A stretch of 64,000 nucleotides of DNA from the NCBI GenBank assembly GCA_023438065.1, contig JAEXRH010000008.1, positions 62,001 to 126,000 on the forward strand, in the 5' to 3' direction. This document shows positions 16,144-24,439 of the stretch, one piece after another; the stretch's first letter is position 1; the number at the start of each line of letters is the position of its first letter. Under the pieces are notes generated by a model. It was not told the origin of the DNA. It ran no database searches and saw nothing but the letters and a program-made list of their open reading frames with translations. Source of the stretch: Spirochaetota bacterium. GTDB lineage: Bacteria; Spirochaetota; Spirochaetia; Treponematales; Treponemataceae. The position numbers were made by a program, and so were the translations under genes.

Positions 16144-17083
16144 CGGTGTATCCGCGCGGCGGAAGGCGCGCGGCTCGGTTGCCATGGCGCTTCGCGCGGC
16201 GTTCGTCATCGCGCTCTCCCTCGCGTTCATCCCTCCGGTCGCCGCGAATCCCTTCATGGGGTCGGGCGCCGCCGGCGAGCGCGAAGCCGCGCGCGCGGTT
16301 TCCCCGGTGCGCGCGGGCGGCGCGAACCCCGATCTCGTCTCGAGGCAGGCGAGCCTTCGGGACACGCTCGGCGACGCGTTTTACTCCTGGAAGGAGGGCG
16401 CCTCCGGGTCCGCGCTCTGGGCGATCGTCGGCGTCGCCTTCCTGTATGGCATGCTCCACGCGCTCGGTCCCGGTCACCGCAAGACCGTCGTCTTCTCGCT
16501 CTATCTCGCGCGAAACGCCCCGCCCTGGGAACCCGCGGGCACCGGCGCGCTCCTCGCGCTCCTCCATGCCGGAGCCGCCGTCGTGATACTTCTCGCCCTT
16601 CGCGGGGTCTCGGGCGCGATCTCCGGAAGGGCGGACAATATCGGCATGTATATGGAAGGCTTCGCGTATCTTCTCCTTGCCGCCGTCGCGCTCTATCTCG
16701 TCGTAACGGCGGTTCTCGATCTCGCCCGGAAAACCCCTCGCGCCGCGACGGGCTCGGCCAGTCTCGGAACCATTCTCCTGACCGGGATCTATCCCTGCCC
16801 CGGCGCGATACTGGTGCTCGTCCTCTCGCTCTCGCTCGACATCGTCGGCATAGGGATTCTCGCGGTCCTCTCCATGTCGCTCGGCATGACGATACCGATC
16901 ATCGCCGCGGGCTATCTCGCGTGGTTCGGGAGGACCGGACTTTTTCGCGCGCTCAAAAGCCGCGAGGAGAGGCTCGCGCGCGTCTCCGCGGCGTTCGAGC
17001 TTTTCGGCTACTCGTTCCTCCTCGCCTTCGCCCTCTATATGGTCGCGCCGTTCTCGTTGAGCCTTCTCCGCGCGATAGCCTGA
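16136..17083 (+). CDS. NicO/RcnA-type nickel/cobalt transporter
   Basis: 315 residues with an N-terminal signal-like segment, then about six membrane spans. The family motif HALGPGHRKTVVFSLYL is followed by a second membrane block with TGIYPCPGAILVLVLSLSLDI. NicO proteins move Ni2+ or Co2+ across the inner membrane; export and uptake members both exist. The ATG at 16136 overlaps the DUF1007 stop. Next to a CODH-like enzyme that would need nickel, uptake is an attractive reading, but the direction cannot be settled from sequence. Confidence 0.9.
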   Translation: MSNGVSARRKARGSVAMALRAAFVIALSLAFIPPVAANPFMGSGAAGEREAARAVSPVRAGGANPDLVSRQASLRDTLGDAFYSWKEGASGSALWAIVGVAFLYGMLHALGPGHRKTVVFSLYLARNAPPWEPAGTGALLALLHAGAAVVILLALRGVSGAISGRADNIGMYMEGFAYLLLAAVALYLVVTAVLDLARKTPRAATGSASLGTILLTGIYPCPGAILVLVLSLSLDIVGIGILAVLSMSLGMTIPIIAAGYLAWFGRTGLFRALKSREERLARVSAAFELFGYSFLLAFALYMVAPFSLSLLRAIA

Positions 17084-17132
17084 TTGGTAAATCGCGGTGC
17101 CGGGACCTATACTTGACGGGAAGGAGGTCTCC

Positions 17133-17789
17133 ATGAACGGTAGGTCTTTTTCGCGCGCGTCCATGGTCGTCTTCGCCGTCTTTTTCGCCCTCGTGTCCGG
17201 TTCCTGCTCGCGCGTTCCCGGATCGTCTAGGCAGGCGATTCAGGCGCAACGTGATACGGCCTTTTTCCTCTTCGACGCGTTCAGGTCTTCAGCCCTTTCG
17301 CAGGGCATGCGGCATCCCGACGTCTTTGGCGTCGTATACGCCATCGCGCCGGCTATCCTCGCTCCCGGCGGGCTTCGCGACGCGTGGACCGGCTGGTCAA
17401 AGATTTCCGACCATCTCGAGGCCCTCGCTTCCGCGTTTTCCCCCGGCGGGCCGGGGGAGCGACCCGGAAGGATTCCGGTCCTTGACGGATCCCCCGAGGA
17501 CGACGCCCTGTGCGCGCTCTGGTATGCGGGGCTCGGCGACTGGGACAAGAAGATCTCTGCGTATCTCGGTTTGCCTGAGCGGCTCCGGGGCTTGAGACTT
17601 TCGTATAACGCGCAGGACGGTTACGGTCATATCCGCGCGGGATGCGAATACCTTCATGCCCAACTGACCGAGGCCGGAGTCCCGCACGAGTTCGCGGTCA
17701 CCAACAGCCCGGGGCACGGCCTGACGCTCTCGCTCATCGTCGAGGACCTGCTTCCGTACATGGGCAAAAATCTCTCTTCCGCGGAGTGA
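17133..17789 (+). CDS. Truncated secreted esterase-like lipoprotein, nucleophile region missing
   Basis: 218 residues from the ATG at 17133, set by a strong AAGGAGG. A lipobox signal peptide (ALVSGSC) is followed after about 25 residues by ALSQGMRHPDVFGVVYAIAPAIL, which in putative esterases comes directly after the GxSxG nucleophile elbow. The rest (LRLSYNAQDGYGHIRAGCEYLHAQL, NSPGHGLTLSLIVEDLLPYM) matches the C-terminal half, including a catalytic-type His. The N-terminal half with the serine is absent, so an in-frame deletion seems to have joined the signal peptide to the back half. It is probably inactive, but the frame and RBS are intact. Confidence 0.6.
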   Translation: MNGRSFSRASMVVFAVFFALVSGSCSRVPGSSRQAIQAQRDTAFFLFDAFRSSALSQGMRHPDVFGVVYAIAPAILAPGGLRDAWTGWSKISDHLEALASAFSPGGPGERPGRIPVLDGSPEDDALCALWYAGLGDWDKKISAYLGLPERLRGLRLSYNAQDGYGHIRAGCEYLHAQLTEAGVPHEFAVTNSPGHGLTLSLIVEDLLPYMGKNLSSAE

Positions 17790-17855
17790 CGGCGCGCGAA
17801 ACATGGCGAGGCGACGGGGAGACGTTCGACGCCGATTGCGGTAGAATCAGGGGTC

Positions 17856-18779
17856 ATGGATACCAATGCCGTGCGCCCGCAACTCTCGCTTCGCGCGATC
17901 GTGATCATTCTGCTGGTCACCGCTATCTGGGGTTTCAACTTCGTGGTCATCAAGATCGGCGTCGACGGAGTCCCGCCGTTCTTTCTCGCCGCGCTCAGGT
18001 TCACGCTCTCCGTCTTCCCCGCCATCTTCCTCGTGAGGCGCCCTCAGGTATCCTGGCCGCTTTTAGCCTCGTACGGGCTGCTTCTTGGCCTCGGCGAATT
18101 CGGCTTTCTTTTCCTCGCGATCAAGCTCGGCGCCCCGTCCGGGCTCAGCTCGATCATACTTCAGTCCCAGGCGTTCTTTACCGTGATTCTCGCGGCGATC
18201 GCGCTTCGCGAGAGGATACGCGCGTGCAGCGTTGCGGGAATGGCGATCGCGGGATTCGGGCTTGCCCTGATCGCCCGCTCGAGTCTCGTCGACGCGACGT
18301 CCGGTCTCGCGCTCCTTCCCTTCGCGATGGTCATCGCCGCCGCGTTCTGCTGGGCCTCGGCGAACATCGTCACGCAGCGGATGCAGAAGGCCGACGGCCT
18401 TTCGCTCATGATATGGTCGAGCGCGTTTTCGCCCCTGCCGCTTTTCGCGCTTTCGTTCGCCTTCGAGCGATCGGCCGTCGTCTCGTCCCTCGCCGCGATC
18501 CGCCCGATCACGGTCGGGGCCCTCGCGTATCTGGTGGCTCTCTCGACCCTGTTCGGGTACGGCGCGTGGAATCAGCTCATCATGCGGCACGGCGCGAAGC
18601 GGATCGCGCCGTTCTCGCTTCTCGTTCCCGTATTCGGCGTCGCCTCGAGCGCTCTCGTTTTCAGCGAGCGGTTTACCCGCGCGGACGCGCTGGCCGCCTG
18701 CGCGGTCCTCGTCGGTCTCGCGATCCATTCGTTCTGGCCGATGCTGACCGAACGCCTTTCCTCGCGCGAACGATCATAG
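17856..18779 (+). CDS. EamA/DMT-superfamily transporter
   Basis: 307 residues with ten predicted membrane spans in two homologous EamA halves. The first begins AIVIILLVTAIWGFNFVVIKIGV, the second near PFAMVIAAAFCWASANIVTQRM. DMT exporters move amino acids, metabolites or drugs; E. coli EamA exports cysteine and O-acetylserine and is one of the closer well-known types, but the substrate is not readable here. The gene stands alone, convergent with the ZIP transporter. Confidence 0.9.
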   Translation: MDTNAVRPQLSLRAIVIILLVTAIWGFNFVVIKIGVDGVPPFFLAALRFTLSVFPAIFLVRRPQVSWPLLASYGLLLGLGEFGFLFLAIKLGAPSGLSSIILQSQAFFTVILAAIALRERIRACSVAGMAIAGFGLALIARSSLVDATSGLALLPFAMVIAAAFCWASANIVTQRMQKADGLSLMIWSSAFSPLPLFALSFAFERSAVVSSLAAIRPITVGALAYLVALSTLFGYGAWNQLIMRHGAKRIAPFSLLVPVFGVASSALVFSERFTRADALAACAVLVGLAIHSFWPMLTERLSSRERS

Positions 18780-18821
18780 CGCCGCGCCGAAGGATATCCC
18801 TTTCCGGATGCGCGGCCGGAT

Positions 18822-19634
18822 TTAACCGAAGGCGACGTCGAGAAGCATCATGACCGCGAAGCCGGCCATCGCCCCGATCGTCGAGTAGTCTGAGCTTCCG
18901 TTCTGCTGCGCCTCGGGGATCAGTTCCTCGACGACGACGTAGATCATCGCGCCCGCCGCGAAGGCGAGCGCGTAGGGAAGGATCGGTTGCATCGCGACGA
19001 CGAGAAACGCCCCGAGAACGCCCGCGATCGGCTCGACCACGCCCGAGGCCTGTCCTATCATGAAGCATTTCCTGCGGCGCATGCCCTCCCGCCTGAGCGG
19101 GATCGAGACGGCCGCGCCCTCGGGGAAATTCTGGATCCCGATGCCGAGCGCGAGCGCGATCGCGGACCCGAGCGTCGCCGGGGATCCCGAAAGACCGAGC
19201 GCGCCGAACGCGACGCCGACCGCGAGCCCTTCCGGTATGTTGTGGAGCGTTATAGCCATGACGAGAAGCACGCTTCTCTGCCATGAGGTCTTGATTCCCT
19301 CCGCCTTGCTCGCGTCGAGCCCGGCGTGAAGGTGGGGGAGCAGTCGGTCGACGAGGAAAAGAAACGCCCCTCCTCCCAGGAATCCGGTGACCGCGGGGAG
19401 AATCGGCGGGACCCCCATCGACTCCGCCATGTCGATCGCCGGGTTGAGGAGCGACCAGAAGCTCGCCGCGATCATGATTCCCGACGCGAAGCCGAGCATG
19501 GAGTTCAGCACCGTCTGGTTGATGGATTTGAAAAAGAAAACCAACGCCGAGCCCATTGCCGTGAGGCCCCAGGTAAAGAGCGTCGCGCAAAGCGCGAGAT
19601 ATACGGGACTAACGTTCTGTAACGCGTCGAACAT
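18822..19634 (-). CDS. ZIP-family divalent metal transporter
   Basis: 270 residues from the ATG at 19634, fixed by GGAGG six bases upstream; longer readings of the frame extend into intergenic DNA. Eight membrane spans are expected. The metal-site motifs HNIPEG (span IV) and QNFPEG (span V) are present, with a short His-containing loop LPHLHAGLDASKAEG between spans III and IV. ZIP carriers import Zn2+, Fe2+, Mn2+ or other divalent ions into the cytoplasm. This protein resembles the GufA/ZupT type. Confidence 0.93.
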   Translation of the reverse strand: MFDALQNVSPVYLALCATLFTWGLTAMGSALVFFFKSINQTVLNSMLGFASGIMIAASFWSLLNPAIDMAESMGVPPILPAVTGFLGGGAFLFLVDRLLPHLHAGLDASKAEGIKTSWQRSVLLVMAITLHNIPEGLAVGVAFGALGLSGSPATLGSAIALALGIGIQNFPEGAAVSIPLRREGMRRRKCFMIGQASGVVEPIAGVLGAFLVVAMQPILPYALAFAAGAMIYVVVEELIPEAQQNGSSDYSTIGAMAGFAVMMLLDVAFG

Positions 19635-19758
19635 CGAAACCTCCGCGACGTGCTTTCGGATCAAGGCGAGAAGACCCGAAGCGTCTTGGTGAAAGTATAA
19701 CCCGCGCTTTTGGGTTGTGTGAAGCTTTTCCTTGCCGCCGCGCGTAGCGCCGATTCTC

Positions 19759-19787
19759 TTGACAACCGCCGGCGTCGGGAATATGCT
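19759..19787 (+). promoter_or_regulatory. Orphan sigma-70-type promoter
   Basis: TTGACA (19759-19764), a 17-bp spacer and TATGCT (19782-19787). It is followed at a normal distance by AAGGAGG and an ATG, yet the reading frame stops after 13 codons. Confidence 0.65.
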
Positions 19788-19818
19788 GAAAGCATCCCGT
19801 TCTTCAAGGAGGTCTTTC

Positions 19819-19860
19819 ATGAAGGTGATTGCATTATCGATGACGGTGGCGTTCAGATAG
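19819..19860 (+). CDS. 13-codon mini-ORF behind promoter and RBS
   Basis: MKVIALSMTVAFR and a stop, with an ideal AAGGAGG six bases upstream. The sequence looks like the first half of a signal peptide. It may be the remnant of a deleted lipoprotein gene, a leader peptide, or a real microprotein. Nothing downstream continues in another frame that I can recognise. Confidence 0.3.
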   Translation: MKVIALSMTVAFR

Positions 19861-20054
19861 GCGAATGGCGAATCGTGTCGGCGAGTGATCCACAATCGTC
19901 GAGAGAACCTCGTTTCCCCGCCCACTCCTATCCGTTCCGGACACATACCGCATAACCCGTCCCCAAACACCCCGTCAACCAATTAAAGCGGAAAAAACTG
20001 AAACAGGCTATCGTCCCGTCGTTTTGTCGCGGCCCGTAGCCAAAGGGTGTTGCC

Positions 20055-21230
20055 ATGTCTATTTCTTCGCAAACAGGTCTTGATTATTCCCCCGAGTCAT
20101 GGGGTTGGAAGCCGGAGCTTTTCGCCGCGTGGGCGCAAGCCGTCGACGCGAATCCGCTCCTCGGAAAATGCCTTCTCGCCCGGGTGGTCGCCCGCGAACG
20201 GCATCTCTATGAAGTCGTGTGCCCGGACTTTGCGGGGCGCCCCGGGTTCGCGGGCACCGGCGACCGCGCCGTCGGGATTGGGTTGTTCGACGACGTGCGG
20301 GTCAGCGGACGGTTCGAGTACGGCGCCGCCGGTCCCGCCGATTATCCCGTGATCGGCGATTGGGTCTTCGTCGACGTCGAAGGCGATTCCGTTCGCGTGC
20401 AGGCCGTTCTCGATCGCCGATCCGCGCTCAGCCGCGGGAGCGCGGGACCCAAAAGCGAGGAGCAGGCGCTCGCCGCGAACGTGGACGTCGTGTTTCTCGT
20501 GTTCGCGCTCGACGGCGGGAGGAACTTTCTCGTCAGGTTTCTCGAGCGCGCGCTCGTAGTCGCGAAAAACTCGGGCGCCTCGTGCTGCATCGTCCTCAAC
20601 AAGGCCGATCTCGCGAGCGTCGAGGCGCGCGACGAGGCGATAGCCAGCGCGAATCGCGCGGCGCCGCAAACGCCCGTCGTCGCGTTAAGCGCGCGGACCG
20701 GCGAGGGCGTGGGCGATCTGTCCTCGATCGTGTCGCCGGGCGAGACCGTGTGCATGCTCGGGAAAAGCGGGGTCGGGAAGTCCGCGCTCGTCAACGCGCT
20801 CGCGGGGATCGCGCCGGTCGCGCGCGAGGGCTACGTTCGCGAGGACGACCTTCGGGGCCGGCACACGACGACCTCGAGCAGGCTCTATCGCCTGGAATCG
20901 GGCCTTCTCCTGATCGACAGCCCCGGCATCAGGGAGCTGAAGCTTTGGGGGGATTCCGACTCCCTCGCGGGCGGCTTCCCCGAGATCGCCGAGCTCGCCT
21001 CCCGGTGCCGTTTCGACGATTGCGGCCACGGAGCGGAGCCGGGATGCGCCGTCCGCGCGGCTCTTGAGTCCGGCGAGCTTGACGGCGCGCGCTATCGCGC
21101 CTACCTCGATCTCGCGAGGGAACAGGCGTGGATGGAGCGAAGAACCGACGATCGCGCGCGGCGCGAGAACGACCAAAAATGGAAGCGCATCTCGAAGTTC
21201 CAGAAGGAGCTGAAACGGAACGGAAGATAA
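20055..21230 (+). CDS. rsgA: Ribosome biogenesis GTPase RsgA
   Basis: 391 residues. An N-terminal OB-fold is followed by a circularly permuted GTPase with motif order G4 (LNKAD), G5 (LSART), G1 (GKSGVGKS), G2 (RHTTTSS), G3 (DSPG), and then a zinc knuckle CRFDDCGHGAEPGC. RsgA helps late maturation of the 30S subunit. The C-terminal tail is basic (NDQKWKRISKFQKELKRNGR), in keeping with rRNA contact. It is a single gene ending in a good terminator. Confidence 0.96.
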   Translation: MSISSQTGLDYSPESWGWKPELFAAWAQAVDANPLLGKCLLARVVARERHLYEVVCPDFAGRPGFAGTGDRAVGIGLFDDVRVSGRFEYGAAGPADYPVIGDWVFVDVEGDSVRVQAVLDRRSALSRGSAGPKSEEQALAANVDVVFLVFALDGGRNFLVRFLERALVVAKNSGASCCIVLNKADLASVEARDEAIASANRAAPQTPVVALSARTGEGVGDLSSIVSPGETVCMLGKSGVGKSALVNALAGIAPVAREGYVREDDLRGRHTTTSSRLYRLESGLLLIDSPGIRELKLWGDSDSLAGGFPEIAELASRCRFDDCGHGAEPGCAVRAALESGELDGARYRAYLDLAREQAWMERRTDDRARRENDQKWKRISKFQKELKRNGR

Positions 21231-21261
21231 TGTCCCGTCGCCGACGGAGAAACGTTCGGGG

Positions 21262-21287
21262 TCCCCCGCGGCGCGCGGGGCTTTTTT
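21262..21287 (+). terminator. Rho-independent terminator of rsgA
   Basis: CCCCGC and GCGGGG form a GC-rich stem around GGCGC and are followed by CTTTTTT. It stands 32 bp after the rsgA stop and before the PaaX-like promoter. Confidence 0.85.
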
Positions 21288-21310
21288 CGCCCAAAATCCT
21301 CCAATGACGC

Positions 21311-21369
21311 TTGACAAGCTGAAAATACGTGTTACAGTAAATACATAATGTTTTTGCTAATGTGTAACA
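21311..21369 (+). promoter_or_regulatory. Promoter and inverted repeat upstream of the PaaX-like regulator
   Basis: TTGACA at 21311-21316 and TACAGT at 21333-21338 (16-bp spacer) form a promoter. An inverted repeat, TGTTACA (21330-21336) and TGTAACA (21363-21369), flanks an AT-rich centre and ends 10 bp before the ATG. The position suggests an operator for the regulator itself. Confidence 0.6.
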
Positions 21370-21379
21370 GGTTAAAACG

Positions 21380-22195
21380 ATGACATTTATCGAGAAATAC
21401 CCCGTCGTGTCCCATGAGCTGATTCATTACGCGCTCATGTTCGCCGACTCCCTCAAGGAGTACCGCGTTCCGGGCGTTCAGTACGCCCGGCTCGACTTCG
21501 TGTACGACTTCGCGGAGTCGTTCGGGATTTCCAGGGGCACGGTCAGAACAAATCTCTCGAGAATGAAAAAGGACGGCTACGTCGAGAGCGTCGGGAACGA
21601 CGGGGCCGCGCGCTATAGGGTTTCCGCGCTGCAGCTCGAGACGATGCGAAACGTCATGAAGCGGAAAAAGGCGCGCGCGAAAGGCTACAAGATCGCCGTC
21701 TACTCTTTCGAGCGATCCGGGGAAAAGGCGCGTTCCGAGGCCCGTTCGATTCTCGAATACGCGGGCTTTGTCCGGTTCGCGCAAAACGCCTTCGTCAACG
21801 CGGGGATCGACGATCGCGAACTCAGGAAGACCCTCGACGCGGCGGGAGTCGGCGAAAACGTATTCATCTTCGACGTGCCGAAACTGGGTGACGCCGAGAC
21901 GACGGCGCTCGCCAATGCCTGGAACGTCGCCGAGCGCGCCCGGTTTCTCTCGGAGTTTTACGGCGATCTTCGCGCCTTTCTCCCGGGCACCGACGAAGAC
22001 GCGAAGAGCTCGTTCGGGAAGCTCGGTTACGCGTGGGTCGCGTACATCATGCACGTCTATCTGACCGAGCCTCCCTTCCCCGAGGAAATCCTTCCTCCCG
22101 GGTACGACTTCGACGGAATGTATTCCTTCCTCAAAAAGCAAAGCATGTCGCACGGCATGAAACTCATGCGGTATTACCGCGATTCAAACAAGTAG
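21380..22195 (+). CDS. PaaX-like transcriptional regulator
   Basis: 271 residues. The N-terminal winged helix (FGISRGTVRTNLSRMKKDGYVESVG) is followed by a central ferredoxin-like domain (KGYKIAVYSFERSGEKARSEARSIL) and a C-terminal PaaX domain with EEILPPGYDFDGMYSFLKK. PaaX proteins repress phenylacetate degradation genes in response to a CoA thioester; no such pathway is visible here, so the ligand is open. The next gene starts six bases after its stop and the CrtI-like gene follows two bases after that, so these three form an operon that it probably controls through the TGTTACA repeat. Confidence 0.85.
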   Translation: MTFIEKYPVVSHELIHYALMFADSLKEYRVPGVQYARLDFVYDFAESFGISRGTVRTNLSRMKKDGYVESVGNDGAARYRVSALQLETMRNVMKRKKARAKGYKIAVYSFERSGEKARSEARSILEYAGFVRFAQNAFVNAGIDDRELRKTLDAAGVGENVFIFDVPKLGDAETTALANAWNVAERARFLSEFYGDLRAFLPGTDEDAKSSFGKLGYAWVAYIMHVYLTEPPFPEEILPPGYDFDGMYSFLKKQSMSHGMKLMRYYRDSNK

Positions 22196-22201
22196 GCAAC
22201 G

Positions 22202-22861
22202 ATGAAAAAAACATGTATGGGCGTCGCGCTTTTTCTCGCGGTGTGGTCCGTGGGCTCGACGGCGGAATCGATCCGGTACCTCGAGACGATCGGAGCAGCG
22301 ACGGGCGAGCGTTTCGTCACGATCGAGAAAGACGCGTCTACGGGCCTGGTCACGATCGAGTCAGCGGCCCTCGGATCGGGAGAACGCGACGTCGTCGTCT
22401 CCGACGCGAAGGGTTCTGCCGTCAGTTGGACGAGCGTCAAGGCAAGCGGCGAGAAGCGGGTTTTCACCCGGAAGGGCGACGGGATCGAGATCAGCGCTGA
22501 CGGAACGTCGAGGCCCGCGAAGGGTCGCCTTGACGGGGATCCCTGGTTCGCCTCAATGGATTACGGCCTCGCCCGGTTCGTCGAAAGCGGCGGTGACGCG
22601 ATGACGTTCTGGATCGTCAACCCCAAAAACGGAAAGGCCTACAAGATGGCCGCGCGGCGCATGGCCGCGGCGCCGCTTGCCGTGGGCGGGAAGGAAGAGC
22701 TTGCCGTCAGGGTTGAGGTTACGGCCCATGGGGTGCCCGCATGTTTCTACGGCATGAGTTACTGGTTCAGGGAGTCCGATTCGCTCTTTATCAAGTTTTC
22801 GGGCACGCAGGGCGGGCCGGGCTCGCCGAAGTACACGCTTGAGCTTTCAGGGGAGAACTGA
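22202..22861 (+). CDS. Secreted protein of unknown function, in operon with PaaX-like and CrtI-like genes
   Basis: 219 residues with a signal peptide (MKKTCMGVALFLAVWSVGSTAES). The mature part is predicted to be mostly beta strands, with repeated V/I-x-V/I patterns and an aromatic stretch, ACFYGMSYWFRESDSLFIKF, near residue 180. I do not recognise a named family; the overall look is similar to periplasmic beta-sandwich proteins such as DUF3108. It lies six bases after the PaaX-like gene and two bases before an FAD oxidoreductase, so it probably works on or with the same compound outside the cytoplasm. Confidence 0.75.
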   Translation: MKKTCMGVALFLAVWSVGSTAESIRYLETIGAATGERFVTIEKDASTGLVTIESAALGSGERDVVVSDAKGSAVSWTSVKASGEKRVFTRKGDGIEISADGTSRPAKGRLDGDPWFASMDYGLARFVESGGDAMTFWIVNPKNGKAYKMAARRMAAAPLAVGGKEELAVRVEVTAHGVPACFYGMSYWFRESDSLFIKFSGTQGGPGSPKYTLELSGEN

Positions 22862-22863
22862 TC

Positions 22864-24369
22864 ATGGAAAAAAAGAAGATCATCATTATCGGCGGCGGGA
22901 TCGCGGGCTTGTCCGCGGGGTGTTACGCGCGCATGAACGGGTTCGAGGCCGTGATATACGAGCGGCACACGGCTCCCGGGGGGCTCTGTACCGCGTGGAA
23001 ACGGAAAGGCTACACGATCGACGGCTGCATTCACTGGCTCGTCGGGACGAAACCCGGCGGGACGTTCCGCAAGTATTGGGACGAGCTCGGCGCGCTTGAC
23101 GGCGTTTCCGTGTTCGACGATGACTCGGTGAACATTCTTGAGGTCGAAGCCGCGGGGATGAAGCGGTCGTTCACGGTCTACTCGGACGCGGACAGGCTCA
23201 ACGCGCACATGAAAGAACTCTCACCGGAGGACGCCGCGACGATCGACGAGTTTACCGGCCTCATAAAGCGCTTTGCCGAATTCGACATGGATTTCGGGAA
23301 GCCCCGAGAGCTCATGGGCTTACGCGACTTTATCGCGATGATGCGGAAGCTCGGGCCGTACATGGGCGACTTCTCGAGGTACTCAAGGCTTTCCATCGGC
23401 GATTTCGCCGAGCGGTTCTCGAGCCCCGTCCTTCGGGAGGGCATACGCGACTCGTTCAATGACCCCCGCATGGCGCTCATGGCGCTCGTGTTCATGCTCG
23501 CCTGGAAGCACGTCGGGAACGCGGGATTTCCCCGCGGCGGCTCGCTCGAATTCTCGAGGCGGATCGAGCGCCGGTTCGTCAGCCTTGGCGGGACGATTCA
23601 CTACGGGCGGGGCGTCTCGCGAATCCTCGTAGAGCGGGGACGGGCCGTCGGTATCGAGCTCGATGACGGGACCGTCGATCGAGCGGATATCGTTATCTCC
23701 TGCGCGGACGGATACACGACGATCTACCGGATGCTCGGGGGAAAATACCGGAACCGGAAGATCGACCGGCAATACGCCGAGCTTCCGCTTTTCGAGCCGC
23801 TCTTCTCGCTCGCGCTCGGGATCAGGCGGGACTTCTCGAAGGAGCCTCACATGGCGGTCAGAACGCTCGAGCGACCGATGACGATAGAGGGACGGACGCA
23901 CGCCAAGATAGGCTTCATGAACTACTCGTTCGACCCGAGCCTCGCGCCCTCCGGGTGCTCGCTTCTCGAGCTCATGTATACTTCCGATTATGACCGGTGG
24001 AAGCGGCTTTCCTCCGACCGCGCCGCGTACGAGGCGGAGAAGGATGCCGTCGCGAAGGAGCTCATCGCGGGTCTCGAGCAGGTATACCCGGGAATCGGGA
24101 AGGACATCGAGATGATGGACACCGTGACCCCCGTCACCTGGGAGCGCTACACCGGAAACCGGCGAGGAACCTTCGAGGCATGGCTCATCACGAAAGACAC
24201 CATTAACCTCTCGATGAAGAAAACCCTTCCGGGATTGAGGAACTTCTACATGGCGGGACATTGGGTTCAGCCCGGCGGCGGGGTTCCGTCCGCGATGAGA
24301 TCCGGACGCGACCTCATCGAGATCATATGCGCGGGAGAGAGGAAGGCGTTCGTCACGACCAGGCCCTGA
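22864..24369 (+). CDS. CrtI/phytoene desaturase-like FAD oxidoreductase
   Basis: 501 residues. The N-terminal dinucleotide fold reads IIIIGGGIAGLSAGCYA and is followed by APGGLCTAWKRKGYTIDGCIHWLVG, as in carotenoid and retinol saturase-like enzymes. The C-terminal FAD-contact motif is NFYMAGHWVQPGGGVPSAMRSGRDL. Members oxidise or isomerise polyunsaturated lipids; many bacterial homologues outside carotenoid clusters have no known substrate. No carotenoid synthesis genes are near, so I do not call a carotenoid role. A 14-bp palindrome covers the stop codon. Confidence 0.85.
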   Translation: MEKKKIIIIGGGIAGLSAGCYARMNGFEAVIYERHTAPGGLCTAWKRKGYTIDGCIHWLVGTKPGGTFRKYWDELGALDGVSVFDDDSVNILEVEAAGMKRSFTVYSDADRLNAHMKELSPEDAATIDEFTGLIKRFAEFDMDFGKPRELMGLRDFIAMMRKLGPYMGDFSRYSRLSIGDFAERFSSPVLREGIRDSFNDPRMALMALVFMLAWKHVGNAGFPRGGSLEFSRRIERRFVSLGGTIHYGRGVSRILVERGRAVGIELDDGTVDRADIVISCADGYTTIYRMLGGKYRNRKIDRQYAELPLFEPLFSLALGIRRDFSKEPHMAVRTLERPMTIEGRTHAKIGFMNYSFDPSLAPSGCSLLELMYTSDYDRWKRLSSDRAAYEAEKDAVAKELIAGLEQVYPGIGKDIEMMDTVTPVTWERYTGNRRGTFEAWLITKDTINLSMKKTLPGLRNFYMAGHWVQPGGGVPSAMRSGRDLIEIICAGERKAFVTTRP

Positions 24370-24391
24370 GCGATCGCTCAATACTGGCGAT

Positions 24392-24419
24392 TTGACATTC
24401 CCGACATTTCCCCTATCCT
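24392..24419 (+). promoter_or_regulatory. Promoter of the hemerythrin-flavodiiron operon
   Basis: TTGACA (24392-24397), a 16-bp spacer and TATCCT (24414-24419). The hemerythrin start follows at 24440 with AAAGGGGG between, a compact leader. Confidence 0.6.
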
Positions 24420-24439
24420 TTACGGAAAGGGGGAAATCC

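Larger units (their letters stand above)
19635..20054. other. Intergenic region with orphan promoter
   Basis: The 420-bp stretch between the ZIP and rsgA genes holds no long gene. It contains the ZIP leader on the minus strand and, on the plus strand, a near-consensus promoter (19759-19787), an RBS and a 13-codon reading frame (19819-19860). After 19860 I see no feature up to the rsgA start. Confidence 0.6.

Noticed and set aside
24367..24380. 14-bp perfect palindrome TGAGCGATCGCTCA over a stop codon
   Set aside because: Several palindromes of this length are expected by chance in 64 kb, and its position across a stop codon makes an operator role unconvincing.
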